Below are positions 20,271 through 32,850 of a stretch of DNA of 64,000 nt, piece after piece. Positions within the stretch are counted from its first letter, which is position 1. Each line of letters begins with the position of its first letter. The notes beneath the pieces were generated by a model that saw only the letters and a program-made list of their open reading frames with translations, did no database searches and was not told the origin of the DNA. Location of the stretch: contig CAVQDQ010000002.1 of the NCBI GenBank assembly GCA_963711315.1, positions 310,001-374,000 of the forward strand, read 5' to 3'. Source of the stretch: PALSA-612 sp963711315. Lineage in GTDB: Bacteria > Actinomycetota > Thermoleophilia > Gaiellales > Gaiellaceae. The position numbers and the translations under genes are program-made.

Positions 20271-20934
20271 GTGGCAGTGCTCGACCTGCTCTTCCCGAGG
20301 CGGTGCGTCGTCTGCCGCAACCCGGGCGACGAGCTGTGCACGACGTGTCTCGCCGGGCTGCGCGGCATTCCGTTGCCGCTCTGCGAGCGTTGCGGGGCGC
20401 CGACGGCCTGGCCGGTGCGCCGCTGCGGGGAGTGCGCGGGACGCAGGCTGGCCTTTGCCTCCGCCCGGGCGGCAATCGTCTACGACGAGGCGGCTCGGGC
20501 GCTCGTGCGTAGCTGGAAGGAGCGCGGCCTGCGCGGCCTGGCGTGTGTCGGGGCCGAGCTCGTGACCCGAGCCGTAGCGCGTCCCGACGCCGTTTCCCTC
20601 TGCGCCGTGCCGCCGGATCCGGACCGTGCACTCGTGCGCGGTGAGCATCCCGCGACCGCTCTCGCTCGTGAGCTGAGCGGTCACTGGGACTTGCCCGTCG
20701 TCGCGCCCATCACGCGCGCTGGCGCCGCGTCCGCGCCAGGCAGGGCTCGCGCTCGCCGCCCGCCGCGGCAACGTTCGCGGCACGTTTGCGCCGATCACCG
20801 AGGCCCCGGTGGGCGTCTGTCTCGTCGACGACGTGTACACGACCGGCGAGACGGTGAACGCCGCCGCCTCGGCTCTGCGGAAGGCAGGTGCGCGTCGCGT
20901 ACACGTCGTGAGCCTCGCGAGGGCGGTGCGATAG
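20271..20934 (+). CDS. comF: ComF family phosphoribosyltransferase-like protein, one frameshift
   Basis: A competence-type protein with an N-terminal zinc ribbon (CVVCRNPGDELCTTC and CERCGAPT...CGECAG) and a C-terminal PRTase domain with the PRPP loop VCLVDDVYTTGETVNAA. The frame shifts by +1 near 20735; removing one base yields QAGLALAARRGNVRGTF, the usual ComF helix. About 220 residues. In naturally competent bacteria ComF takes part in single-stranded DNA uptake; no other com genes are here. The GTG has no Shine-Dalgarno sequence but TACCGT lies seven bases upstream. Confidence 0.85.
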
Positions 20935-20972
20935 ATTCAACGTCAGTAGCGCGCAAGCCGAAAGGGGACGCG

Positions 20973-21311
20973 ATGCAGCTCCAGGTGAAGGGCAAGAACA
21001 TCGACCTCACTCCCGATCTCGTCAGTTACGCGGAACGGAAGATCGGCAAGCTGAACAAGCTGCTTGCCGATCCCACGCCCGTCGTCGTCGAGCTGGCGGT
21101 CGAGCGCAATCCGTCCATCGCCAACAGTCAGGTGGCGGAGGCGACGATCTGGACGAAAGGCTCTGTGTTGCGAGCGCGCGAGGCATCGACGGACATGAAG
21201 GCCTCCATCGACCAGCTTGCCGACAAGCTCGAGCGACAGGTCGAGCGCTATCGCGACAAGCGGACGGTCGAGCGCCGCCGCGAGGCCTCGCGCTCGAAGG
21301 AAACGGCGTAG
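20973..21311 (+). CDS. hpf: Ribosome hibernation promoting factor, short form
   Basis: 112 residues comprising only the S30AE/RaiA domain: LQVKGKNIDLTPDLVSYAERKIGKLN, cut here to the beta1-alpha1 unit (MQLQVKGKNIDLTPDLVSYA), then VVVELAVERNPSIA and the basic helix DKLERQVERYRDKR. It binds the 30S decoding region in stationary phase. The C-terminal dimerisation domain of long HPF, usual in actinobacteria, is absent. A Shine-Dalgarno sequence (AAGGGGA) precedes the ATG. The unrelated gene that follows does not supply the missing domain. Confidence 0.88.
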   Translation: MQLQVKGKNIDLTPDLVSYAERKIGKLNKLLADPTPVVVELAVERNPSIANSQVAEATIWTKGSVLRAREASTDMKASIDQLADKLERQVERYRDKRTVERRREASRSKETA

Positions 21312-21388
21312 CCCTGCCTGTCGATCCCGAGCAGGGCTGGCTTCCTCCCGGCATCACGGGGCTCTCGCGCCAGCGCGAGTGGGATGCC

Positions 21389-21805
21389 GTGGCCACGGTC
21401 GAGGCGCCGGGGCTGCCCGGCGACCAGGTTGAGTTCATCGCGCTCGCGGACGGGCGGCTGCTCGTCGAGACGGGATACGCAGGAGATCTCGAGGCGTTGG
21501 CGGCTGGAGTGGCCGGCTCGCTGGAGGCGCCGTTCCGTGCCTCCGCGGTGCGGCACGCCGACGTCTGGGCTGTCGGTGGGTCGGCGATCGAGGTCGTGCA
21601 ACTCGACCCGGATCCCAACGGTGACGATCTCGAGCTGAGCTGGGACGGCGAGACGCTCTCGCTCGCCGCCGACGGGATCCCGGTCGACGTCGAACGCGCC
21701 GAGGCACTCGAGCGGATCGCCTCGGAGCGGCAGCGTGGCCCGTACGCGGCCCGGGCTCGGCGGCTCGAGGACAATCTGTTCGAGCTGTCCGTCCTGCCGC
21801 TCTAA
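21389..21805 (+). CDS. Hypothetical protein between hpf and secA
   Basis: At least 138 residues, not recognised. The frame stays coding-like upstream to about 21314 (LPVDPEQGWLPPGITGLSRQ), where a CTG just after the hpf stop could be the true start, so the annotated GTG may be internal. The protein is acidic, without Cys, membrane segments or signal peptide, and looks like an alternating beta/alpha fold (GDQVEFIALADGRLLVETGY). Its position between hpf and secA suggests a conserved but uncharacterised gene. Confidence 0.6.
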   Translation: MATVEAPGLPGDQVEFIALADGRLLVETGYAGDLEALAAGVAGSLEAPFRASAVRHADVWAVGGSAIEVVQLDPDPNGDDLELSWDGETLSLAADGIPVDVERAEALERIASERQRGPYAARARRLEDNLFELSVLPL

Positions 21806-21823
21806 GCGGAGCAGCGCTGCCGG

Positions 21824-21829
21824 TACCCT
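21824..21829 (+). promoter_or_regulatory. Candidate -10 box for secA
   Basis: TACCCT ends six bases before the secA GTG at 21836 and no Shine-Dalgarno sequence is present. Leaderless geometry as for dppD, smpB and the MFS gene. Confidence 0.45.
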
Positions 21830-21835
21830 AGGCCT

Positions 21836-24619
<2,784 letters not shown>

Positions 24620-24621
24620 CC

Positions 24622-25714
24622 ATGCAGGAGCTCGCGGAGCAACTGAAGGAGATCGGGGCCCAGCTCGACTGGGTCCGTGATTACCTTTGACCCGGACGCC
24701 GTAACGTCCCGGGTCGCCGAGCTCGAAGAGGACATGGGCCAGCCCGGGTTCTGGGACGACCAGCAACGGGCCGCCCGGGTTTCGACGGAGCACTCGCGGT
24801 TGACGAAACGTCTCGACCGCTACACGCGGCTCCGGCGCGAGTACGACGACGCGCGCGAGCTGCTCGAGATGGACGGTGACCTCGGCGCCGAGATCGGCGA
24901 GTCGGTGGCGCCGCTGCAGCGCGAGCTCGAGCGTCTTCAGGAGGAGGCACTCTTCAACGGCGAGTACGACACGGGCGATGCGGTCGTCACGGTCGTGGGC
25001 GGCACGGGCGGCACCGACGCGCAGGACTGGGCCGAGATGGTGCTGCGCATGTACCTCCGCTGGGCCGACGATCGGGGGTTCCAGACGGAGCTGCTAGAGG
25101 CCAGCCCGGGTGAAGAAGCAGGGCTGAAGTCGGCGACGTTCAGCGTACGCGGAGAGAACGCGTACGGCACGCTCAAGGCGGAACGCGGAGTCCACCGACT
25201 CGTGCGTCTGTCTCCGTTCGATCAGGCGCACCGCCGCCACACCTCGTTTGCACAGGTGATCGTCAGCCCGCTGCTCGGCGACGAAGCAGCCATCGAGATC
25301 GACGAGGCCGACCTCCGCGTCGACACGTATCGGGCATCCGGCGCCGGCGGCCAGCACGTCAACAAGACCGACTCGGCCGTGCGCATCACGCATCTTCCCA
25401 CCGGCATCGTGGTGCAGTGCCAGAACGAGCGGTCGCAGCTCTCCAACCGGCAGACGGCGCTGCGGATCCTCAAATCACGGCTCGCCGAGCTGGAGCAGGA
25501 GCGGCGAGAGGAGGAGCTTGCGCGCGAGCGCGGCCAGGTGCAGGACACGGGCTTCGGGAGTCAAATCCGCAGCTATGTGCTCCACCCGTACCAGCAGGTC
25601 AAGGATCACCGCACCAGCCATGAGAGCGGGAACGCGCAGGGCGTCCTCGACGGCGATCTCGACGCGTTCATCCACGCGTACCTGCTCGCGAGCGCCGCGG
25701 GACGGGTGGAGTAG
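24622..25714 (+). CDS. prfB: Peptide chain release factor 2 with programmed +1 frameshift
   Basis: Terminates translation at UGA and UAA. A 22-codon first frame (MQELAEQLKEIGAQLDWVRD, then YL) runs into CTT TGA C at 24685-24691; slipping one base forward at CTT continues as DPDAVTSRVAEL in the main frame, exactly the autoregulatory frameshift of bacterial prfB. The GGQ loop is GAGGQHVNKTDS and the codon-recognition tripeptide SPF is in RLSPFDQAHRRH, as expected for RF2. About 363 residues in total. It begins three bases after the secA stop, so is probably co-transcribed. Confidence 0.95.
24685..24691 (+). other. prfB programmed frameshift site CTTTGAC
   Basis: The heptamer CTT TGA C occurs in frame at codon 22-23. 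When RF2 is scarce the ribosome pauses at UGA and the peptidyl-tRNA slips from CUU to UUU. The Shine-Dalgarno-like stimulator of E. coli (AGGGGG three bases upstream) is replaced here only by a weak GGGT about 11 bases upstream. Confidence 0.92.
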
Positions 25715-25734
25715 TCTGGCGATTCGGCTAGACT
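25713..25734 (+). terminator. Hairpin overlapping the prfB stop codon
   Basis: An 8-bp stem (25713-25720 with 25727-25734, one G-U pair) encloses a six-base loop and starts inside the TAG stop; TTCCCC follows. Its 5' arm GTCTGGCGAT resembles the hairpin family of 5077 and 5348 but the pairing is different. Likely transcription end before ftsE. Confidence 0.4.
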
Positions 25735-25798
25735 TCCCCGCTCGGAACAGCCGGCGATGGTGTCGTCGGCTCCTCGAGGCGCCGTGCAGGAACTGAAC

Positions 25799-26544
<746 letters not shown>

Positions 26545-26548
<4 letters not shown>

Positions 26549-27453
26549 GGTTTCGCGTCGTCGTCAGCGAGGCGCTGCGCTCACTCGGCGCGAGCATGTC
26601 GACGACCGTAGCGGCGACGCTCACGGTGCTGATCGGGATGTTCGTGCTCGGGCTGACGATCGCGCTCGGCACCTGGGTGCTCTCGTGGTCGCATCACGCC
26701 GAGAAGCAGCTGCTCGACAAGGTCTACCTCTGTCAGTCCGGGCGGCCGGGCTGCAGCGGCGATGTCACCGCGAAACAAGTGGAGAAGGTTCGGCTCATGT
26801 TGGCGCGGGATGCACGTGTCAAGCAGATCAAGTACATCTCCGAGAACGATGCGCTCGCGGACATGCGGAAGCGCTACCCGGAGCTCGTCGAGAACCTCAC
26901 GTACAACCCGCTGCCTGCCTCGTTCGAGGTGATTCCCGTGAAGGCCGAGTTCACGGACGACATCAAGACTGACCTGCTGACCGCCGGGTCGGGCGGAAGG
27001 AAGCCGGCGGGCGTCGAGTCGGTAAAGGACGGGGGCGAGAAGGCACGGAAGGTCGTGAAGGTAGGCAGCATCATCGAGGCGGTGTTTCTCGTCGGGCTGA
27101 TCGTGTTGCTCATCGCGTCGACCCTGCTCATCGCCAACACGATCCGGCTGTCGATCTTCGCGCGGCGGCGGGAGATCGAGGTCATGAAGCTCGTCGGCGC
27201 GACGAACTGGTTCGTGCGGGGGCCGTTCATGATCGAGGGCCTGCTCTGCGGGCTGATCGGCTCCGTGGGCGCGGTCCTTCTGCTGCTCGTGGGCAAGTCG
27301 GTCGTGCTGCCGGCGCTGCCCAACTGGGAGAGCGACAACTCGGACATTTCAGCGCTCGCTTTCGAGCTGACTGCGCTTTCCATTCTCGGGGCCGGGCTGA
27401 TCCTGGGTGCGGTGGGATCGGCGCTGACGCTGCACCGGTTCCTCCGCGTCTAA
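26545..27453 (+). CDS. ftsX: Cell-division ABC permease FtsX
   Basis: A 302-residue membrane partner of FtsE. A cytoplasmic N-terminus (VVSEALRSLGASMSTTVAAT) and TM1 are followed by an extracellular loop of about 110 residues with two Cys (CQSGRPGCSG), which normally contacts a coiled-coil hydrolase activator. The three C-terminal helices carry the FtsX/MacB motif (RRREIEVMKLVGATNWFVRG). No hydrolase or activator gene is adjacent. The start overlaps the ftsE stop. Confidence 0.93.
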
Positions 27454-27546
27454 TCGAGCCACGCCCACTCCGCTGGGGCCTCCCCGCGCCTCCTCCCGAT
27501 TTCAGCGTAGAGGGGAAACTCAGACCTGTGGGTAACGGGACCGTGA

Positions 27547-29259
27547 ATGATGAGTGACAAGTCCTCCACGGGCCGCCAGGTCGTCGTCGAGCTGACCAAG
27601 CGCGGCAAGCTCATCTTCGGCGAGCCGTACTTCGAGCCCGGCGTTCCGCTCGCCGTTGACCGCCGCGGTCTCGCGGACGCACGCCCGGGCGATCTCGTCG
27701 TCGCGCGCGCGGGCCGTGGCCGGGCCCGCGTCGAGCACGTTCTCGGCCCGGCCACGTGTATCGAAACGGTGCTCGAAGCCCTCCTGTACGAGCGAGGCGA
27801 ATACGGCGCCAACGAGCCACACGACGCGCCTGCTCCTAGCCTCGAGGGCCGCGCGGACCTCCGCGCCCTGCCGACGATCACGATCGATCCCGACACGGCT
27901 CAGGACTTCGACGACGCGCTCTCGATCGTCCCCGAGAGCGACGGCCTGCGCGCCTACGTGCACATCGCGGACGTGTCCTACTTCGTCCCGGCTGGGACAC
28001 CGCTCGACCGAGGCGCCGCCGGCCGCTCCTGCTCCGTCTACGTGCCCGGCCGCGTCGCCCCCATGCTGCCCAGCGAGCTGGCAGACGATCTGTGCAGCCT
28101 CCGGCCGAACCAGGAACGTCTCACCCTCACCGTAGAGATCCCGTTCGGCGACGGCTTGACGATGGGCACGCCGTCCTTCTACCGCTCGGCGATCCGCAGT
28201 GACGCGCGCCTGACGTACGGACAAGCAGAGCGGGCACTGGCCGGCACGGACCAGCTCGCGGGCGAGGTCGGAGAGACGTTGCGACTGGCGGAGCAACTCG
28301 CCGAAGAGCTTCGCCGTCGCCGGTTCGCCCGAGGAGCACTGCGGATCGAGGCGGGGGAGGCCGCGTTCGCCTTCGACGGCGAGGGCGGCTTGGCGGACGC
28401 GTGGCTCGAGCGCGAGCCGCATGCGCACATGCTCGTCGAGGAACTGATGATCCTCGCCAACGAAGCCGTCGCCGAGCTGTTGGGCAGTCGCCGGCGTGAG
28501 GCGCTCTACCGCGTTCACGATCCGCCCGAGGCTCAGTCGATTGCGCGCCTGCTCGGCGTGCTTGCCGATCTCGGCGTGCCGACACCGCCGGTGCCGGACC
28601 CCGATCACCTCACGCCCACCGACGCCGCCCGGCTTGCCGCCGAGATCTCTGAGCACGTGACGGACTACGTGCGCCGCACCGGTCGCGGCGTCGCTGCTTT
28701 CCCGCCCCTGGTTCTCCGGTCGCTGAAGCAGGCTCGCTACGACCCTGTCAATCTCGGCCACTCGGGCCTCGCCAGCCCGGCGTACTGCCACTTCACGTCA
28801 CCCATTCGGCGATACCCCGATCTCGTCTGCCACCGCGCGCTGCTGCAGGAGCTGGGCGCTTCGGACGAGCCCATCGCCGACGATCTCCACGAGCTCGCCG
28901 AGCATTCGTCGGCCCGTGAGCGCGAAGCGACCGACGTCGAATACGCCGCGGACGCGATCTGCCTTGCGTGGCTGCTCGAGCGCCGGCTCTTCGAGCGCGG
29001 CTGGGAGCACACGTTCGAAGGAGAGATCACCGGCGCTATCCCTTCCGGGATCTTCGTCCGCTTCCAGGAAGTGTTCGAGGGCTACGTGCCGGCGCGCTCG
29101 CTGGGCGGCGACTACTACGAGCTGAACGAGCTCGGCACGGCGCTCGAGGGGCGCCGGTCGGGCCGTGCGTACCGCCTCGGGGATCCCCTCGCCGTGCGCG
29201 TGGAGAAGATCGAGCGTCCCACGGGCAAGGTGGAGCTCCGTGATATGAAGTCGGCGTGA
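27547..29259 (+). CDS. RNase II/RNase R family 3'-5' exoribonuclease
   Basis: A 570-residue hydrolytic exoribonuclease. The RNB catalytic core has metal-binding Asp residues in DPDTAQDFDDALS and the family signature HFTSPIRRYPDLVCHR. A C-terminal S1-like RNA-binding domain (GEITGAIPSGIFVRFQEVFE) is present. The N-terminal region before the core is only about 115 residues, so one of the two cold-shock domains of full-length RNase R (about 750 residues) is missing; it is nearer to the short actinobacterial forms. ATG occurs twice in tandem at the start. Confidence 0.9.
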   Translation: MMSDKSSTGRQVVVELTKRGKLIFGEPYFEPGVPLAVDRRGLADARPGDLVVARAGRGRARVEHVLGPATCIETVLEALLYERGEYGANEPHDAPAPSLEGRADLRALPTITIDPDTAQDFDDALSIVPESDGLRAYVHIADVSYFVPAGTPLDRGAAGRSCSVYVPGRVAPMLPSELADDLCSLRPNQERLTLTVEIPFGDGLTMGTPSFYRSAIRSDARLTYGQAERALAGTDQLAGEVGETLRLAEQLAEELRRRRFARGALRIEAGEAAFAFDGEGGLADAWLEREPHAHMLVEELMILANEAVAELLGSRRREALYRVHDPPEAQSIARLLGVLADLGVPTPPVPDPDHLTPTDAARLAAEISEHVTDYVRRTGRGVAAFPPLVLRSLKQARYDPVNLGHSGLASPAYCHFTSPIRRYPDLVCHRALLQELGASDEPIADDLHELAEHSSAREREATDVEYAADAICLAWLLERRLFERGWEHTFEGEITGAIPSGIFVRFQEVFEGYVPARSLGGDYYELNELGTALEGRRSGRAYRLGDPLAVRVEKIERPTGKVELRDMKSA

Positions 29260-29669
29260 CCGACCTCGACCACCTCCGGCAAATCCCTCTGTGCGCGGGC
29301 TTCTCGGACGAGGCGCTCGGTCGCGTCGCGGAGCTGGCGACGGAGATCGAGGTGCCGGCGGGAACCGTGCTCGCCATGGCGGACGACCCAGGCACGGGCA
29401 TGTTCATCGTCGAGGAAGGGCGCGTGGTCGTGGAAGGGCGTGGTGGGTTCCACAGAGAGCTCGGGCCAGGGGAGTTCTTCGGAGAGCTGTCGTTGCTCGT
29501 TCCCGAGGCACACCGCGTCGCTCGCGTGCGAGCGCTGACCGATGTCCGCTGTCTTGCCATCCGCCGCGATGACTTCATGGAGTTGATCGAGGCTGAGCCT
29601 GCCCTGGCGATCGCCATATTGCGGACGCTGGCCCGCCGCCTCGTCGACGTGCTGGTTAACGAGGCCTAG
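29256..29669 (+). CDS. Cyclic-nucleotide-binding domain protein
   Basis: A 137-residue protein made of a single cNMP-binding beta-roll with terminal helix (GMFIVEEGRVVVEG, phosphate-binding cassette GEFFGELSLL). The conserved Arg-Ser/Thr of the cassette is HRVARVRA here, so nucleotide affinity is uncertain. No DNA-binding or catalytic domain is fused. The GTG start overlaps the nuclease stop (GTGA), suggesting joint expression. Two nucleotide cyclase genes lie elsewhere in the window (40.3 and 47.5 kb). It converges with the glycosyltransferase cluster, overlapping by four bases. Confidence 0.85.
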   Translation: MTDLDHLRQIPLCAGFSDEALGRVAELATEIEVPAGTVLAMADDPGTGMFIVEEGRVVVEGRGGFHRELGPGEFFGELSLLVPEAHRVARVRALTDVRCLAIRRDDFMELIEAEPALAIAILRTLARRLVDVLVNEA

Positions 29670-31133
29670 CCGCGCTCGACGACGCGACCGCGGTACAGCA
29701 GCGCCGGCTCGCGATCGACTGCGCCGTCCGGCCGGAGAAAACCAGTGATGACGGGAATGCTCCTGAGGAGCTTGCCGTCGACCTCTAGGTCGGGTGCGTA
29801 CGCGCGTGCGGCTCCGTCGAGGAGGACGAGGCCCTCCGCGCCGGCTCGCAGGCGGCGGATCGGCCGCTCCGGCAAGAGCAGCCCGTACGCGTCGGGAGCG
29901 GCAGTCACGAGTGGGCCGGCGGGCGCGCGTCCGAGTGCGGGGGCGAGCTCCTGGAACGAGTCGACTCCGATGGAGGGCTGGCTCGAAGACGCGACGCCCA
30001 CCGTGACGAGTGCGGACGCGGCGGTGGCCGCGAGAAGTCGCGCGCGTCCCAGCGTTCCCAGCCCGACGACGGCTACGAGGGCGAGCTCCGGGACGAGCTG
30101 CGCGGTGTAGCGGCCCAGGCCAGGGTTCTTCACCCAGTAGATGACAACGAGAGGCAGCGAGAGAGCGACGATGCGGAGGGCGATCGACCGCGGCCCCTGC
30201 GCCCGGAGGCAAAGGGCCAGGCCCACCAGGGCGAGGAGGAGCAGCGGCCAGTCCTGTCGCGCGACCGCGGCCCAGGCGCCTCCGTCGAGCAAGGCAACTG
30301 GTGCGATGACCGCGACAGAGATGCAGGCCGCCCACAGGCCACCGACGCGGCCGGCGACAAGCAGCAAGGCCGCTGCCAGCCCCGCCAGGCCCAGCGCCCC
30401 TGCGATCGCGGCTGACGGCGGCAGTTCTATCGGCGGCCGGATCAGCCCCGACGACGACCGAGGCGACGAACACACCCGATGCGGCGGCGCGAAGGGCGTC
30501 GCCGCGCAGCGAACGCACGGCGACACCTGCTCCGAGAGCAGCCAGCGCAACGATCGCGTAGTCGATCCGGGTCAGCACGCAGAGCCCGGCCAACGCTCCA
30601 CCTGCGACCGGGCGACGGTGGAGCAGGGTCAGAGCCGCCCCTAACGCCAGGGCCTGCGCCGCCGGGTCGGGCCCCGTGTAGCCGGACCAGTAGACGAGCG
30701 TGGGGCTGACGACACACAGAAGCGCAGCGACCGCGGCCGCCACGCGGCCCGCGCCGAGACGAAGCGCGAGCAGTGCTGTCAGCACGGGCACAGCCGCGCC
30801 GGCGAGCACCGTGATCGCCCGCGCAGCATCGACGGGTGACATACCAAGGACGCTCGCTAGCGCAACGAGCGCCGGGAAGAACGGCTTGACCGCGGCATCG
30901 GCGTTCGGCGTGAACGCATCCCCGCCGAGACCGAGTGTCACCGTCGGCTCCAGGTGCTCGGCAATGCCGTGCGCCATGAGCAGGTACTGATAGCCGTCGG
31001 GGTAGAGCAGTCCATCATGGAGCCCCGCTGCCCGCAGCGCGATGATTCCGAAGAACGTGGCGCCTGCGGCGATGGCGTACCCGAGCCACGCTGGCAACCG
31101 CGGCGTTGCCACTGCTCCGGAGATCGTCGTCAT
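29666..31133 (-). CDS. Polytopic membrane protein, glycosyltransferase 39-like, one frameshift
   Basis: Last gene of the polysaccharide cluster. Many hydrophobic helices are seen, with an early loop GLLYPDGYQYLLMAHGIAEH that contains the acidic residues typical of GT-C (PMT/ArnT-like) enzymes using polyprenyl-phosphate sugars. The frame changes near 30448, where removing one G from a run of four gives VASVVVGLIRPPIEL (+1 insertion). About 488 residues joined. It overlaps the upstream GT2 gene by ATGA. Function as a lipid-linked sugar transferase is inferred from topology and context. Confidence 0.7.
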
Positions 31134-32008
31134 CGCGACGGCCTCGGCGTCGTCAGATCGCGCAGGAACCCGGCCGTCTCGGCGAGCCGGTAGAGGTAGA
31201 CGCGGTCCCACGTCACGGCGTAGAGACAGAGCCTCAGCGGAGCTGCCGCCAGCAGCCGCGTCAGCGTCCGTCCGCGACTTCCCATGCGGGCGCGCGTCAC
31301 GCCCGCCCACCAGAGTCGCTGCCAGTAGTAGCGCGAGACGCAACGCGATCCAGGGACGGCATGGTCGACGGCCGCATCCGGGTGGAGCACGACGCGCCAG
31401 CCTGCGTCGCGCACGGCCTGGATGGCAGCCGACTCCTCGCCCGACAGCAATGCGTCGCCGGTTCGGCCGAGCTGCTCGGGGAATCCTCCCACGGCTTCGA
31501 GCGCCTCGCGGCGGAACGCGATGTTGGCGCCGAACGGCCACTCGGCGCTCGATCGAGCCTCGCGCGCCGTTTCGAAGCGCGTGATGCCTGCGAACTGGAG
31601 TAGCCGGTCCGAAAGCCAGCGTGGGCGCTTGCAATCGGGGAAGAACGCGAGACACGCCCCTCCGACGCAGCCGACGTCAGGGTTGGAGAACGGCTCGACG
31701 ATCCTCCGCGCCCAATCCGACCGTGGCGCGGCGTCGTCGTCAACGAAGGCGATGATGTCGCCGGCTGCGTGTTGCATGCCGCGATTGCGTGCTCGTGACA
31801 GGCCCGGTGCGTCCTCGCGCAGGTAGGTGAGGCTGGGAAGCGACGACGCGTACTCCTCCACGAGCTCACGGCAGGGTGGGGTCGACGCCGAGTCGACGAC
31901 GATCACCTCGACCCGGTCGTCGATCATCGTGAACGCGTGGAGACAACGCCGCAGGTCGTCAGGCCGATCGTGCGTGCAGATGACGGTCGTGAGGCTGACC
32001 GCTCTCAT
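31130..32008 (-). CDS. Family 2 glycosyltransferase
   Basis: A 292-residue GT-A enzyme. The nucleotide-sugar motif is TTVICTHDRPDDLRRCL, then VIVVDSAS, ARNRGMQHAAGDIIAFVDDD (DxD-type metal site in FVDDDAAP) and the acceptor loop GANIAFRREALEAVGGF. The catalytic region ends with LLSGEESAA. The ATG at 32008 begins directly at the first strand; the longer open frame upstream is out-of-frame shadow of the preceding gene. ATGA overlaps on one side and four bases on the other indicate one operon. Confidence 0.88.
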   Translation of the reverse strand: MRAVSLTTVICTHDRPDDLRRCLHAFTMIDDRVEVIVVDSASTPPCRELVEEYASSLPSLTYLREDAPGLSRARNRGMQHAAGDIIAFVDDDAAPRSDWARRIVEPFSNPDVGCVGGACLAFFPDCKRPRWLSDRLLQFAGITRFETAREARSSAEWPFGANIAFRREALEAVGGFPEQLGRTGDALLSGEESAAIQAVRDAGWRVVLHPDAAVDHAVPGSRCVSRYYWQRLWWAGVTRARMGSRGRTLTRLLAAAPLRLCLYAVTWDRVYLYRLAETAGFLRDLTTPRPSR

Positions 32009-32850
32009 CGCCCTGGCTCCGTAACGAGCACCGGACTCTCCGGCTCGATGACTCCGGCCTGCGTCGCACGGCGCACAGACCGGCGGTGCGCGGGTGGCAG
32101 CAGCGGGAGCAGCGCCTTCGCCCAGGCGGGGACAGCCGGGTCTCGCCGCGCACGCTCGCGCAGCTCCCGGCTGCGCTCGAGCAGCTCTGCCGGCTCGTGC
32201 GCCTGGTACCAAAGCGACCCTCGATGAACACGACGGAGGAAGGTCTCTCGCTCGGCGAACACGATTCGTCCCTGGAAGCAGAGCATCGCGCCGAGGATCC
32301 AGTCCTCGCCGATGCTGCAGTCGCCGAAACCACCCGCTGCGCGCACGGCCACGGTGCGATGGACGCAGCCGACGACGGGAAAGGTGTTACAGAGGAGATT
32401 GACGAGGGCGAACGTGCGTCGGAGCCGGCTCACGGGCAGCACGACAGGCTTCGGGGCGCGGCGGACGACGACGCGTTCGCCTGTCTCCGGGTTCCACGAC
32501 ACGAAGCGCCCGCCCGAGGTCACGCGTCGTGGGCCCGCCTCCAGCTGCCGCACGAGGAACGCGAGCGTGCCCGGCAGCAAGACGTCGTCGGCGTCGAGGA
32601 ACGTCACATAGTCGGTGTCAACCGACGCCAGGCCGAGGTTGCGAGCGGCGCCCACTCCGAGCCTCACGTCCGAGCGAACGGTGCGTGCCTCCGACCCGAG
32701 GTCAGGCACCGGTCGCTCGGACGCGTTGTCGACCACGATCACGCGAACGTCCACATCTGCCTGTCTCACCGCGCTGGCCGCGCTATCGGTGAGGAGATCG
32801 CAGTACGAGTCCCAGACGGGGATGACCACGGATACGGCGGGCCTGGCCAT
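32005..32850 (-). CDS. Family 2 glycosyltransferase
   Basis: A 281-residue GT-A enzyme: AVSVVIPVWDSYCDLL, VIVVDNASERP, AARNLGLASVDTDYVTFLDAD (shown to 20: AARNLGLASVDTDYVTFLDA) with the DAD metal motif, and GGFGDCSIGEDWILG as acceptor/catalytic motif. It is paralogous to the next downstream GT2. The start shares a base with the TGA of the upstream membrane-protein gene. Sugar donor and acceptor are unknown. Confidence 0.86.
   Translation of the reverse strand: MARPAVSVVIPVWDSYCDLLTDSAASAVRQADVDVRVIVVDNASERPVPDLGSEARTVRSDVRLGVGAARNLGLASVDTDYVTFLDADDVLLPGTLAFLVRQLEAGPRRVTSGGRFVSWNPETGERVVVRRAPKPVVLPVSRLRRTFALVNLLCNTFPVVGCVHRTVAVRAAGGFGDCSIGEDWILGAMLCFQGRIVFAERETFLRRVHRGSLWYQAHEPAELLERSRELRERARRDPAVPAWAKALLPLLPPAHRRSVRRATQAGVIEPESPVLVTEPGR

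Noticed and set aside
20271..21311. A ComF-HPF fusion protein
   Set aside because: The continuous frame arises only because of the extra base near 20735; the real ComF ends at 20934 in another frame and HPF has its own Shine-Dalgarno sequence and ATG at 20973.
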